From Methylobacterium fujisawaense (GTDB lineage: Bacteria > Pseudomonadota > Alphaproteobacteria > Rhizobiales > Beijerinckiaceae), in contig NZ_JACJIM010000002.1 in the NCBI RefSeq assembly GCF_014138435.1, positions 806,001 through 870,000 of the forward strand: 64,000 bases of DNA, in the 5' to 3' direction. Below the pieces are notes generated by a model that worked only from the letters and a program-made list of their open reading frames with translations, ran no database searches and was not told the DNA's origin. Each line of letters starts with the position of its first letter. Position 1 is the stretch's first letter. Below are positions 29,505 through 38,856 of the stretch, piece after piece. Made by a program: the position numbers and the translations under genes.

Positions 29505-30401
29505 TCAGGCCGCCTCGGAGGGTGCCGCCGGCGCGGCGGCCTGGGGCGCTTGGGTCAGGAGGCTGCAGAGACGCGTGATCGTCTCCTTGAGCTGGTGCCG
29601 GTGGACCACCTGATCGACCATGCCGTGCTCGCGCAGGTACTCCGCCCGCTGGAAGCCGTCCGGCAGCTTCTCCCGGATGGTCTGCTCGATCACCCGGGGT
29701 CCCGCGAAGCAGATCAGGGCGCCCGGCTCGGCGAGGTGGACGTCGCCCAGCATGGCGTAGGAGGCGGTGACGCCGCCGGTGGTCGGGTTCGTCAGCACCA
29801 CGATGTAGGGGAGCCGCGCCGCGTTGAGCCGGCGCACCGCCACCGTGGTCCGCGGCATCTGCATCAGGGACAGGATTCCCTCCTGCATCCGCGCACCGCC
29901 CGACGCCGCGAACAGCACGTAGGGCGTGCGCTTCTCCAGCGCCGTCTCGGCGCCGCGCACGAAGGCCTCGCCCGCCGCCATGCCGAGGGAGCCCGCCATG
30001 AAGCCGAATTCCTGCGCCGCGAGCGTCATCGGCAGGCCGCCGACCCGGCCGAACCCGATCTTGAACGCGTCCTGCAGGCCGGTCTTGGCCCGGGCCTCCT
30101 TGAGCCGGTCGACGTAGCGTTTCTCGTCGCGGAACTTCAGCGGGTCGGTGGCGACCTCCGGCAGCGCCACGTCGATCCAGGTGCCCTCGTCGAACATCAT
30201 CTTCAGGCGCGCCTGGGCGCCCATCTTCAGGTGATGCTCGGAGCCGGGAATGACCCAGTGGTTGGCCTCCACCTCCTTGTGGAACACCATCTGCCCCGTA
30301 TCCGGGCACTTGACCCAGAGGTTCTCGGGCGTCTCGCGCTTGAACAGGGTCTTGATCCGGGGGCGCACCACCTCCGAGATCCAGTTCATCGGTTCGACCA
30401 T
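29505..30401 (-). CDS. accD: acetyl-CoA carboxylase carboxyltransferase subunit beta
   Basis: A 298-residue AccD. With AccA it transfers CO2 from carboxybiotin to acetyl-CoA to make malonyl-CoA. The carboxyltransferase core is typical ([50 protein letters not shown]). The N-terminal zinc ribbon is altered: where E. coli AccD has two CxxC pairs, this has [12 protein letters not shown] and WVIPGSEHH, leaving one cysteine. That pattern is, as far as I recall, usual in this order. It lies between trpA (80 bp upstream) and folC (7 bp downstream). Confidence 0.95.
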   Translation of the reverse strand: MVEPMNWISEVVRPRIKTLFKRETPENLWVKCPDTGQMVFHKEVEANHWVIPGSEHHLKMGAQARLKMMFDEGTWIDVALPEVATDPLKFRDEKRYVDRLKEARAKTGLQDAFKIGFGRVGGLPMTLAAQEFGFMAGSLGMAAGEAFVRGAETALEKRTPYVLFAASGGARMQEGILSLMQMPRTTVAVRRLNAARLPYIVVLTNPTTGGVTASYAMLGDVHLAEPGALICFAGPRVIEQTIREKLPDGFQRAEYLREHGMVDQVVHRHQLKETITRLCSLLTQAPQAAAPAAPSEAA

Positions 30402-30481
30402 CGACTTGCGTCCGTCCGCTTCAAGCCCGCGCAGATATCAGGTGCGGCGCACGCCGCCGCCAGGGGTCCCCGATCCGGCCG

Positions 30482-31321
30482 TCAGGCGGCCCGTCCGACG
30501 CCCGCCGCCCGCACGCCCGCGGCGAGTTCCCGCACCAGCTCCGTCACCGCCGCAACGCTTCCGGCCTGAGGCCGGCCCTCGCCGTCGAGGGAGCGCACCA
30601 GGGCGTCCACGAGGGCGGAGCCGACCACGACGCCGTCCGCGCCCTTGGCGATCGCCGTCGCATGGGCGCCGGTCCTGACGCCGAAGCCGACGACCACGGG
30701 CAGCTCGGTGTGGCGGCGGATGCGGGCGACCGCCTCGGAGACCTTGCCGAAATCCGGTGTCGCCGTGCCGGTGATGCCGGTGATGGACACGTAGTAGACG
30801 AAGCCCGCCGTGTTCGCGAGGACCGCCGGCAGGCGCCGCTCGTCGGTGGTGGGCGTGGCGAGCCGGATGAAGGCGAGGCCCTTGCCGAGGGCCGGCAGGC
30901 ACAGCTCGGAATCCTCCTCGGGCGGGAGATCGACGACGATGAGCCCGTCGACGCCGGCCGCCACCGCGTCGTAGAGGAAGCGGTCGACGCCGTAGGTGTG
31001 GATCGGGTTGTAGTAGCCCATCAGCACGATAGGCGTGGTGTCGTTGCCGGCGCGGAAGCGGCGCACGAGGTCGAGGGTGCCCGCGACCGTCTGGCCCGCC
31101 TTCAGGGCCCGCAGGCCGGCGGCCTGGATCGCAGGGCCGTCCGCCATCGGGTCGGTGAACGGCAGGCCGAATTCCAGGATGTCGGCGCCGGCGCCCGGGA
31201 GCGCCGACAGCACCTCCAGCGAGGTCTCGGGATCGGGATCGCCCGACATCACGTAGGTGACGAGGACGGACCGGTTCTCCGCGCGGGCGCGGGCAAAGGT
31301 GGCGTCGATGCGGCTCGGCAT
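30482..31321 (-). CDS. trpA: tryptophan synthase alpha subunit
   Basis: A 279-residue TIM-barrel protein that cleaves indole-3-glycerol phosphate to indole and glyceraldehyde-3-phosphate. [19 protein letters not shown] contains the catalytic glutamate and aspartate region, and [18 protein letters not shown] and VGFGVRTG are all conserved. The ATG at 31321 precedes the family's usual N-terminus ([15 protein letters not shown]). TrpF and TrpB, which often precede trpA in this order, are not adjacent. The upstream neighbour is a divergent HAD gene. Confidence 0.95.
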   Translation of the reverse strand: MPSRIDATFARARAENRSVLVTYVMSGDPDPETSLEVLSALPGAGADILEFGLPFTDPMADGPAIQAAGLRALKAGQTVAGTLDLVRRFRAGNDTTPIVLMGYYNPIHTYGVDRFLYDAVAAGVDGLIVVDLPPEEDSELCLPALGKGLAFIRLATPTTDERRLPAVLANTAGFVYYVSITGITGTATPDFGKVSEAVARIRRHTELPVVVGFGVRTGAHATAIAKGADGVVVGSALVDALVRSLDGEGRPQAGSVAAVTELVRELAAGVRAAGVGRAA

Positions 31322-31531
31322 GGTCGGATGATATTCGCGGTTGCAGGGCCGCCGACGGCCCGGGGTTGCACCCGCGCTACACCAAAGGCATCGGCCCGTG
31401 AAGCGGGCCGGGCTCCCGCGACAGCGCGCCGCTCGCGCGCCGAGTCGGTCCCGGAGGCTCGCCAGCCCGCGTGACGCGGCCATGCGCGCGGGTCGGTTGC
31501 CGGGGCGGCGGCGGCGGCCTAGCGGTCCCCC

Positions 31532-32197
31532 ATGCCCGAGACATTTTTCCCGACACGTCCCCTGGCCGCGCTCCTGTTCGACATGGACGGGACGATCATC
31601 AGCTCGATTGCGTCGGCGGAGCGGATCTGGTCGCGCTGGGCCGAGGCGCACGGCCTCGACGTGGCCGCCTTCCTGCCGACGATCCACGGGGTGCGCTCGG
31701 TGGAGACGATCCGGCGGCTGAACCTGCCCGGCGTCGATCCAGAAGCCGAGGCCGCCGCGATCACCGAGGCCGAGATGGAGGATGTCGGCGACATCATCGC
31801 GATCCCCGGCGCGCGGTCGTTCCTGGAGGCGCTGCCGCGCGAGCGCTGGGCGATCGTCACATCGGCGCCCAGGCGGCTCGCCGAGCGCCGGCTCGCGGCG
31901 GCCGGCATGCCGGTCCCCGACCTTCTGGTCGCCGCCGAGGACGTGGCGCAGGGCAAGCCCGCGCCGGATTGCTTCCTGCTGGGGGCCGAACGCCTCGGTG
32001 CCGCGGCGTCGGAGTGCCTCGTCTTCGAGGACGCCCTGGCCGGCATCCGGGCGGCCGAAGCCGCGGGCGCAGGCATCGTGGTGGTCACCGCGACCCATCA
32101 CGAGCCGGTGAAGACCGGCCATCCCGCGATCGCGGACTACACCCGGCTACGCGTCGCGGCAGACCGGAGCGGGATCCGGGTGACACGGGCCGGCTGA
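31532..32197 (+). CDS. HAD-family phosphatase (beta-phosphoglucomutase-like subclass)
   Basis: A 221-residue HAD hydrolase. The nucleophile motif is FDMDGTI with D17 and D19, motif II is VTSAP, and motif III/IV is [15 protein letters not shown] followed by [15 protein letters not shown]. The helical cap after motif I is that of the phosphoglycolate phosphatase/GPP/beta-phosphoglucomutase subclass. It probably removes phosphate from a small sugar phosphate. It is divergent from trpA with 210 bp between. Confidence 0.88.
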   Translation: MPETFFPTRPLAALLFDMDGTIISSIASAERIWSRWAEAHGLDVAAFLPTIHGVRSVETIRRLNLPGVDPEAEAAAITEAEMEDVGDIIAIPGARSFLEALPRERWAIVTSAPRRLAERRLAAAGMPVPDLLVAAEDVAQGKPAPDCFLLGAERLGAAASECLVFEDALAGIRAAEAAGAGIVVVTATHHEPVKTGHPAIADYTRLRVAADRSGIRVTRAG

Positions 32198-32306
32198 GGA
32201 TCCCCGACCAGGCCCGCATCCGCTGGCGGCCGGGGCAGCCCCATCGTATCGCCGACCGAGTTGTGCGGTCCGCGGCAGCACGCAGCCGGGCAGAAGGACG
32301 AAGGTC

Positions 32307-33089
32307 ATGGCCACGATCAACAGGCGTCACGTGCTCGGGGCGGTCGCCGTGGGCGGTGCCGGGACCCTCGGTCAGGCCGCTGCAGGGGAGGCGCAGCCGG
32401 GCACGCTGTTCGCGCTGCCACAGGTCACCATTCCGATCCTGGGCGAGGCGCAGGTCTTCCCGGTCCGGCGGATCTACTGCATCGGCCGCAACTACGCGGC
32501 CCATGCCCGCGAGATGGGCTCCGACCCGTCCCGCGAGCCGCCGTTCTTCTTCCAGAAGCCCGCAGACGCCGTGCAGGTGGTCGCGAACGGCCTCGCCGAC
32601 CATCCCTATCCGTCGCTGACGCAGAACTATCACCACGAGATCGAGCTGGTCGCCGTGCTGAAATCGGGCGGCCGGGACATCCAGGTCGGGCAGGCGCTCG
32701 ATCACGTCTACGGCTACGCCACCGGCCTCGACATGACCCGGCGGGATCTCCAGCGCGGCATGGGCAACCAGAAGAAGCCCTGGGAGATCGGCAAGAGCTT
32801 CGACCACTCCGCGCCGATCACGCCGATCCTGCCCGTCGCACGGGTCGGGCATCCGGGGCGCGGGCGCATCCGGCTTTCCGTCAACGGCACGCTCCGGCAG
32901 GACGCGGACCTGTCGGACATGATCTGGTCGGTGGCCGAGCAGATCGCCGAACTGTCGAAGGCCTTCGAGCTCAAGGCCGGCGACATCGTCTATTCAGGCA
33001 CGCCCGAGAATGTCGGGCCGGTGGTGCGGGGAGACATGCTCGCGGGCTCGATCGAGGGCCTGCCGGACCTGTCGATCCGCATCGTGTGA
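32307..33089 (+). CDS. fumarylacetoacetate hydrolase-family protein with a twin-arginine-like leader
   Basis: A 260-residue FAH-family protein. The C-terminal part is standard: RIYCIGRNYAAHAREMG, FFFQKPADAV, the metal-binding HHEIELVAVL with E-x-E, GYATGLDMTRRDLQ and KAGDIVYSGTPENVGPV. It would hydrolyse or decarboxylate acylpyruvate-type diketo acids. Oddly, the first 32 residues (NRRHVLGAVAVGGAGTLG...) look like a Tat signal, with RR followed by a hydrophobic run and an AAAGEAQP cleavage region. FAH enzymes are normally cytosolic. The start at 32307 has GAAGGACGAAGG upstream. A hairpin follows the stop. Confidence 0.87.
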   Translation: MATINRRHVLGAVAVGGAGTLGQAAAGEAQPGTLFALPQVTIPILGEAQVFPVRRIYCIGRNYAAHAREMGSDPSREPPFFFQKPADAVQVVANGLADHPYPSLTQNYHHEIELVAVLKSGGRDIQVGQALDHVYGYATGLDMTRRDLQRGMGNQKKPWEIGKSFDHSAPITPILPVARVGHPGRGRIRLSVNGTLRQDADLSDMIWSVAEQIAELSKAFELKAGDIVYSGTPENVGPVVRGDMLAGSIEGLPDLSIRIV

Positions 33090-33110
33090 CCCGATCCCGC
33101 GCGGATCGGG
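33090..33110 (+). terminator. hairpin after the FAH-family gene
   Basis: Perfect 8-bp stem CCCGATCC / GGATCGGG with a CGCGC loop, starting at the base after the stop codon. No T tract follows directly. Confidence 0.5.
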
Positions 33111-33192
33111 CCGCGGCGCGGGCCCGGACTTTCTCTGCCGGCGGCGCGGCACTATCGGTTGATGCGACCGCGGGGGCAGGAGCAGCGAGCCT

Positions 33193-35865
33193 ATGACCAA
33201 GCCCAACGGCGTGCCGCGCAACCTCTTCGAGACCGCCGAGGGACGCCGTCTCGTGGAGGCCCGCTCCGACCCGGCCTGGCGCCGCTGGGGGCCGTATCTC
33301 AGCGACCGGCAATGGGGCACCGTGCGGGAGGATTACAGCCCGGGCGGCGACGCCTGGGACTACCTGCCCCACGACCACGCCCGATCCCGCGCCTACCGCT
33401 GGGGCGAGGACGGGATCGGCGGCTTCGGCGACCGGCATCTGAACTGGTGCCTGTCCCTCGCCCTGTGGAACGGGCGGGACCCGATCCTCAAGGAACGCCT
33501 GTTCGGCCTGACCAATCAGGAAGGCAACCACGGCGAGGACGTCAAGGAACTCTACTATTACCTCGACGGTATCCCGACCCACGCCTTCATGCGGATGCTG
33601 TACAAGTACCCGCAGGCGGCCTTTCCGTATGAGCGGCTGGTCGAGGAGAATGCGCGGCGCGGTCTCGACGACCCGGAATACGAGCTCTTCGACACCGGCC
33701 TGTTCGACGCCGGCCGCTATTTCGACGTCGCGATCGCCTACGCCAAGGCGTCTCCGGACGACATCCTGATGCGGGTCACCGCCACCAATCGCGGTCCGGA
33801 CCCCGCCGACCTGACGCTTCTGCCTCAGCTCTGGGCCCGCAACACATGGTCCTGGAAGCAGGGCGTCCAGAAGCCGGAGCTGATGGCCGGTTCGGATGGC
33901 TCGGTCTGGGCGCGCCACCCCGAGATGCCGGGCCTGCGCTTCTTCGCCGAGGGCGCGGGCGAGTTGCTGTTCACCGAGAACGAGACGAACACGCATCGGC
34001 TGTTCGGCACCGGTTCGGCCGAGGGCTTCTACAAGGACGGGATCGACCGGTGCGTCGCGGGCGGAAACCGGGCCGCCGCCAACGCCCTGTCGGGCACCAA
34101 GTGCGCCGCCCGCTACGATCTCCATCTCGGCCCCGGGGAGACGCGGACCCTGCGCCTGCGCCTGCGCCCCGAGACCGCGCCGGGCGAGCCCTTCGCGGAT
34201 TTCGACGCCGTCTTCGCCGACCGGGAGGCGGAGGCCGACGACTTCTACGGAGCGCTTCAGGCGCCGATCGTCGATCCCGAGATGCGGCTCGTGCAACGGC
34301 AGGCCCTCGCCGGCATGCTCTGGTCGAAGCAGCTCTACCACTACGACGTGCGCGAATGGCTCACCGGCGACCCGGCGCAGCCCGCACCGGCGCCGGAGCG
34401 GCGGCACGGCCGCAACAGCGACTGGGCCCATCTGCGGGCCAACGACATCATCTCGATGCCGGATGCCTGGGAGTATCCGTGGTTCGCCTCCTGGGATCTG
34501 GCCCTCCAGGCGATCGTGTTCGGGCTGATCGATCCCGATTTCGCGAAGAACCAGCTCCTGCTCCTGGTCGACGAGGCCTACACCCATCCGAACGCCGCGC
34601 TGCCGGCCTACGAATGGGGCTTCGGAGACGCCAATCCGCCGGTCCACGCGCTGGCCGCCTGGCGGGTCTTCGAGCTGGACCGGGCGCTGACCGGCACGCC
34701 GGACCACGCCTTCCTGAAGCGGATCTTCAACAAGCTCACCCTGAACTTCACGTGGTGGGTGAACCGCAAGGATTCCGACGACCGCAACCTGTTCCAGGGC
34801 GGCTTCCTCGGCCTCGACAACATCGGCATCTTCGACCGGTCGAAGCCGGTGGGCGACGGCGCCTCGCTGACCCAGTCCGACGCGACGGCCTGGATGGCGA
34901 CCTATGCTCTCAACCTGATGCGGATCGCCATCGAGCTGGCCCTCGAGGACCCGACCTACGAGGACATGGCCGAGAAGTTCTTCGAGCACTTCCTCCTCAT
35001 CGCGGCTGCCACCGGCGCCGGTGTCTGGGACGAGCCGGACGGCTTCTTCTACGACGTGATCGAGACCCGTGACGGACAGCGCCTCCCGATCCGGGCCCGG
35101 ACCATGGTCGGTCTGATCCCGATCTTCGCGGTGGCGGTCATCAATACGTGCGATCTGGAGCGGCTTCCATCGCTGCGCGACCGGATGCTGTTCTTCCTGA
35201 AGAACCGCCCAGACCTCGCGACCCTGGTCTCGCGCTGGAACGAACCCGGCGAGGGCCAGACCGCGCTGCTGTCGCTGCTGCGCGGGCACCGGCTGAAGGC
35301 ATTGCTGCAGCGCGCCCTCGATCCGAACGAGTTCCTCTCGAAGCACGGGTTGCGGGCCGTCTCCCGCGTCTATGCGGACGCGCCGTTCTGCTTCGCCTGG
35401 AACGGCAGCGACCTGGGCCTCGCCTACGAGCCGGCGGAGTCGCGCTCGCGCCTGTTCGGCGGCAACTCGAACTGGCGGGGCCCGGTCTGGATGCCGGTCA
35501 ATTACCTGCTGATCGCCGGGTTGAACCGCTTCCACGACTATTACGGCCCGGATTTCCGGGTCGAGGCACCGACCGGTTCCGGACGGACCTATTCGCTGCG
35601 CGAGATCGCCGCCCACCTGTCACGGCGTCTGATCGGACTCTCGACCCGCGGCCCGGACGGGCGACGGCCCGTCTACGGGGACAGCCGGATCGAACAGGAG
35701 GATCCGCATTTCCGCGATCTGGTCCTGTTCTACGAATATTACCACGGCGACACGGGTCGCGGGGTCGGCGCCGCGCACCAGACCGGATGGTCGGGGCTCG
35801 TGGCCCTGCTGATCCAGGAGGTGGCGACCGCGGGCGCCGAGGTCCCGGCCTTGGACTGGACGTGA
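33193..35865 (+). CDS. GH63-type glucosidase (mannosylglycerate hydrolase MGH1-like)
   Basis: An 890-residue cytosolic protein without a signal peptide. It begins ETAEGRRLVEARSDPAWRRW and has the EDYSPGGDAWDYLPHDHARS and NQEGNHGEDVKELYYYLD blocks seen in large bacterial glucosidase proteins related to GH63. The C-terminal (alpha/alpha)6 part includes DNIGIFDRSKP and NSNWRGPVWMPVNYLL. Such enzymes cleave alpha-glucosides or glycosyl-glycerates. In this setting turnover of a compatible solute is possible but unproven. It stands alone between the FAH gene and mucR; a hairpin lies between it and mucR. Confidence 0.88.
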   Translation: MTKPNGVPRNLFETAEGRRLVEARSDPAWRRWGPYLSDRQWGTVREDYSPGGDAWDYLPHDHARSRAYRWGEDGIGGFGDRHLNWCLSLALWNGRDPILKERLFGLTNQEGNHGEDVKELYYYLDGIPTHAFMRMLYKYPQAAFPYERLVEENARRGLDDPEYELFDTGLFDAGRYFDVAIAYAKASPDDILMRVTATNRGPDPADLTLLPQLWARNTWSWKQGVQKPELMAGSDGSVWARHPEMPGLRFFAEGAGELLFTENETNTHRLFGTGSAEGFYKDGIDRCVAGGNRAAANALSGTKCAARYDLHLGPGETRTLRLRLRPETAPGEPFADFDAVFADREAEADDFYGALQAPIVDPEMRLVQRQALAGMLWSKQLYHYDVREWLTGDPAQPAPAPERRHGRNSDWAHLRANDIISMPDAWEYPWFASWDLALQAIVFGLIDPDFAKNQLLLLVDEAYTHPNAALPAYEWGFGDANPPVHALAAWRVFELDRALTGTPDHAFLKRIFNKLTLNFTWWVNRKDSDDRNLFQGGFLGLDNIGIFDRSKPVGDGASLTQSDATAWMATYALNLMRIAIELALEDPTYEDMAEKFFEHFLLIAAATGAGVWDEPDGFFYDVIETRDGQRLPIRARTMVGLIPIFAVAVINTCDLERLPSLRDRMLFFLKNRPDLATLVSRWNEPGEGQTALLSLLRGHRLKALLQRALDPNEFLSKHGLRAVSRVYADAPFCFAWNGSDLGLAYEPAESRSRLFGGNSNWRGPVWMPVNYLLIAGLNRFHDYYGPDFRVEAPTGSGRTYSLREIAAHLSRRLIGLSTRGPDGRRPVYGDSRIEQEDPHFRDLVLFYEYYHGDTGRGVGAAHQTGWSGLVALLIQEVATAGAEVPALDWT

Positions 35866-35872
35866 CGGTCGC

Positions 35873-35894
35873 CCCTCGCCGGCACCGGCGAGGG
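35873..35894. terminator. bidirectional hairpin between the glucosidase and mucR genes
   Basis: Perfect 10-bp repeat CCCTCGCCGG / CCGGCGAGGG separated by CA, placed in the 39 bp between two convergent stop codons. Confidence 0.65.
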
Positions 35895-35904
35895 ATCGCG
35901 CCGG

Positions 35905-36312
35905 CTATTCCGCGGCCTGCTGCATCCGCAGGCGCTGCCCCTGCCCGATCTGGCGGGAGATCGTCGAGCGGCGGGCGCTGTAGACCGCCGAGACCAGCGG
36001 GTAATCGACCGGCAGGCCCCACTTGGCCCTGTAGGCCTCCGGCGTGAGGCCGCGCATCGTCAGATGCCGCCGCAGGGCCTTGTAGGGCTTGCCGTCCTCG
36101 AAGCTGATGAGCGTGTCCGGCCGGATCGAGGCGCGGATCTGTGCTTCGGTCGGGCGCTTCACCTGCGGCTCGACCGGCCGGTCCAGGGCGGTGATGGAGC
36201 GGTGAACCTCGGAGAGCAGGTCGGGGAGCGTTCCCGCCGGGACGCTGTTGCGCGTGACGTAGGCGCTCAGGATCTTTGCGGCGAGTTCGACGCTCGGCGA
36301 TGTCGTCGGCAT
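35905..36312 (-). CDS. MucR/Ros-family transcriptional regulator lacking the zinc cysteines
   Basis: A 135-residue MucR-type regulator. The N-terminal helix ELAAKILSAYVTRNSVPAG and the C-terminal TPEAYRAKWGLPVDYPLVS block are diagnostic. The classical prokaryotic zinc finger would have two cysteines at the position reading ISFEDGKPYKALRRHL; neither is present, as also reported for some Mesorhizobium family members that fold without zinc. MucR proteins bind A+T-rich promoters and act like H-NS. The start at 36312 has GAGG eight bases upstream; the frame runs on to 36480. The A+T-rich leader could be autoregulated. Confidence 0.9.
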   Translation of the reverse strand: MPTTSPSVELAAKILSAYVTRNSVPAGTLPDLLSEVHRSITALDRPVEPQVKRPTEAQIRASIRPDTLISFEDGKPYKALRRHLTMRGLTPEAYRAKWGLPVDYPLVSAVYSARRSTISRQIGQGQRLRMQQAAE

Positions 36313-36614
36313 GGTCATCACCTCGGTTCGACGTTGTTCGGTTGTGGCTCTCGTGGCTTCCGTCGGATGCTTCGCCGCCGACGGCCGGGTCTGTGTTCGT
36401 GAGACGGTTTCGGCCCCGGCCGGAGGCGGTGAATGACCCATTATGCGCCAGATCACCGTCGCCACAACCGAGACGCGCATTTGTGACGCCGATATTTCTA
36501 CTTAGGATTGAGATTTAGGGTCAATGACGAATCAACGGACGCGTCGTGGTTCCGATTGAAGTGCGGTATTGAAGACTCACCTGCCCGTCGGGGCGCGATG
36601 GAGAGCCCGAAAAC
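36313..36614. other. 302-bp divergent region between mucR and the FAD oxidoreductase
   Basis: No gene seen. The stretch 36480-36560 is clearly A+T-richer than its surroundings (ATATTTCTACTTAGGATTG and on), a composition that MucR-like proteins favour. It probably holds promoters of both flanking genes. Confidence 0.45.
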
Positions 36615-37712
36615 ATGGAGGTCCTGGTCGTCGGAGCCGGCGTCGTCGGTCTCGCCATCGGGCGGGCGCTCGGGCTGCGCGGACACGCCATCGTGGTGGC
36701 GGAAGCCGAGGAGGCCTTCGGAACCGGCGTGTCGGCCCGAAGCTCGGAGGTGATCCATGCGGGCATGTACTATCCAAGCGGCTCGGAACGCGCGCATCAC
36801 TGCGTCGCGGGCTCGCATCGACTATACAACTTTTGCGCGAGTCATGGTGTCCCGCATCGCGCCTGCGGCAAGCTGATCGTCGCGTCCGACGATGCCGAGG
36901 CCGAGACCATCGCGGCGATCCGCCGGCAGGGCGAGGCCAACGGCGTGGCGGGCCTGGAGCTGCTCGACGGCGAGACGGCCCGGCGCCTGGAGCCCAATCT
37001 CACCTGCACGGTGGCGCTGCATTCGCCGCGCACCGGCATCGTGGACAGCCATGCGCTGATGCTCGCCCTGCTCGGCGAGATCGAGGATCACGGCGGCGCC
37101 CTCGCCCTGCGCACCCCGGTGGAGGGCCTGACGCAGCGGGACGGGCAATGGCAGGCCGCGTTCGGCGGTGCCGAGCCGGGGACGATGGCCTTCGACGCGG
37201 TGGTCAATGCCGCGAGCTTCGGCGCCCCGGCCCTGGCCGCCCGCACGGAGGGCTACCCGGCCGAGCGCGTCCCGAGGCTGCGCCTCGCCCGCGGCAACTA
37301 CTTCGGCTGCACCGGCAGGCCGGCCTTCTCGCGGCTGATCTACCCGGCGCCGCGGATCGACGGCGGCCTCGGCATCCACCTGACCCTCGACCTCGCCGGA
37401 CGCACCCGCTTCGGGCCCGACGTGGAATGGGTGGACGGGTTCGATTACCGGGTCGATCCCCGGCGCGCCGAGGCCTTCTACGGCGCGATCCGGCGGTACT
37501 GGCCCGGTCTGCCGGACGGGGCGCTGTATCCGGACTATGCGGGCCTGCGCCCCAAGCTGACGGGGCCGGGCGAGGCGGCGGCCGACTTCCGGATCGACGG
37601 CCCGGCGGAGCACGGATTGCCCGGGATCGTGCATCTGTTCGGGATCGAGAGCCCAGGGCTGACCTCCAGCCTGTCGCTCGCCGAGGCGGTGGCCGACCGT
37701 CTGGACGCCTGA
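36615..37712 (+). CDS. FAD-dependent oxidoreductase, L-2-hydroxyglutarate dehydrogenase (LhgO)-like
   Basis: A 365-residue DAO-family flavoprotein. The FAD-binding motif VVGAGVVGLAIGRALGLRGH is at the N-terminus, followed by the GVSARSSEVIHAGMYY block and HRACGKLIVA. The C-terminal region includes LYPDYAGLRPKL. This pattern is that of the L-2-hydroxyglutarate oxidase family, which returns L-2-hydroxyglutarate to 2-oxoglutarate. The family also includes other 2-hydroxyacid and amino acid oxidases. GGAGAG lies nine bases before the ATG. It converges with lrgB, with 4 bp between the stops. Confidence 0.86.
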   Translation: MEVLVVGAGVVGLAIGRALGLRGHAIVVAEAEEAFGTGVSARSSEVIHAGMYYPSGSERAHHCVAGSHRLYNFCASHGVPHRACGKLIVASDDAEAETIAAIRRQGEANGVAGLELLDGETARRLEPNLTCTVALHSPRTGIVDSHALMLALLGEIEDHGGALALRTPVEGLTQRDGQWQAAFGGAEPGTMAFDAVVNAASFGAPALAARTEGYPAERVPRLRLARGNYFGCTGRPAFSRLIYPAPRIDGGLGIHLTLDLAGRTRFGPDVEWVDGFDYRVDPRRAEAFYGAIRRYWPGLPDGALYPDYAGLRPKLTGPGEAAADFRIDGPAEHGLPGIVHLFGIESPGLTSSLSLAEAVADRLDA

Positions 37713-37716
37713 GGCC

Positions 37717-38433
37717 TCAGAACAGCAGGTGCAGCGCCAGGGGGGCGAGGATCGCCGTCACGAAGGCGTTGAGCCCCATGGCGATGCCCGCGAAGGTCCC
37801 GGCCACCTCGCTGACCTGGAAGGCGCGCGCCGTCCCGATGCCGTGGGCCGCGAGCCCGGCCGCGAAGCCGCGGGCGCGCATGTCGCGGATGCGCAGGAGG
37901 TTCATCATCGGCGTGACCAGGATCGCCCCGATGATGCCGGTGAGGATCACCAGGATGGCCGTGAGCGTCGGATCGCCGCCCAGCGCTTCCGCGATACCCA
38001 TCGCCACCCCCGACGTCACGGATTTCGGGGCCAGCGAGACGAGGACCGGCTGCGGGATGTCGAGGAGCCGCGCGAGGGCGATGACCACGGCGAGCGTGGT
38101 GGCCGAGCCGGCGGCGAGGGCCGCGAGCATCGGCGCGAGGGCGCGCAGGACCGTGGCACGCCGCTCGTAGAGGGGCATGGCCAGAACCACGGTGGCGGGT
38201 CCGAGCAGGAAGTGGACGAATTGCGCGCCCTCGAAATAGGTCCCGTAGGGCGTGCCCGTGATGGCCAGGACCGCACCGACCAGAGCCACGGTGATGAGCA
38301 CGGGGTTGGCGATCGGGTGCCGGCCCGTGGCCGCGGCGATCCGGTCCGCCAGGACGTAGGCGGTCAGCGTCACCGTCAGCCACAGGAGCGGCGTCTTGGC
38401 GAGATAGACCCAGAGCGAGAAATCGCCGCCCAT
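37717..38433 (-). CDS. lrgB: LrgB/CidB-family membrane protein
   Basis: A 238-residue integral membrane protein with about six to seven hydrophobic segments. The LrgB signature is visible in LVSLAPKSVTSGVAMGIAE and FAAGLAAHGIGTARAF. LrgAB/CidAB systems were described as holin-like modulators of murein hydrolase activity. The plant and bacterial homologues are also linked to glycolate or pyruvate export. It begins 3 bp after the lrgA stop. Confidence 0.9.
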   Translation of the reverse strand: MGGDFSLWVYLAKTPLLWLTVTLTAYVLADRIAAATGRHPIANPVLITVALVGAVLAITGTPYGTYFEGAQFVHFLLGPATVVLAMPLYERRATVLRALAPMLAALAAGSATTLAVVIALARLLDIPQPVLVSLAPKSVTSGVAMGIAEALGGDPTLTAILVILTGIIGAILVTPMMNLLRIRDMRARGFAAGLAAHGIGTARAFQVSEVAGTFAGIAMGLNAFVTAILAPLALHLLF

Positions 38434-38436
38434 GCG

Positions 38437-38841
38437 TCAGGGCTCTCCGTCGGGTCGACGCCGTTCGACCCGGGCGGCCACGGCACGGAAGACCAGGACG
38501 GTCACCAGCAGCGACAGCGCCGTCGAGACGATCAGCACGAGGGCGAGCTTGGCGCCCTGGGCCCGGAGCAGGTCGAGGCGGCCGACGACGCCGACCCCCG
38601 CCGGAACGAACAGGAGCGACAGGTTCATCAGCAGGCCGCGCGCCGTCGTTTCGAGCGTCCCATCGGTGAGCGGCTTCGGCAGGAAGCGCGACAGGCCGAG
38701 CCCCGCGCTGTCGCGCAGCAGCAGGAACGCGAACATCAAGCCCATACCGATCACCGGCCCCGGCACCGGCACGCCCGCGCCGCGCGCCAGGACCTCGCCC
38801 AGCAGCTGGGCGAGCAGGATCAGCGCCAGACTGGCGATCAT
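38437..38841 (-). CDS. lrgA: CidA/LrgA-family membrane protein
   Basis: A 134-residue membrane protein with four hydrophobic segments. The family block GVPVPGPVIGMGLMFAFLLL lies near residue 25 and VPAGVGVVG near residue 75. The C-terminal tail is positively charged. It is the partner of LrgB directly downstream. The ATG at 38841 is 15 bp after the TerB-like gene, so the three genes are probably co-transcribed. Confidence 0.9.
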   Translation of the reverse strand: MIASLALILLAQLLGEVLARGAGVPVPGPVIGMGLMFAFLLLRDSAGLGLSRFLPKPLTDGTLETTARGLLMNLSLLFVPAGVGVVGRLDLLRAQGAKLALVLIVSTALSLLVTVLVFRAVAARVERRRPDGEP

Positions 38842-38856
38842 GGCGGGACGCGAGGG

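Noticed and set aside
32971-35616. An 881-codon minus-strand frame over the glucosidase gene
   Set aside because: Antisense shadow; composition rich in Arg/Val/Gly/Glu without any recognisable domain.
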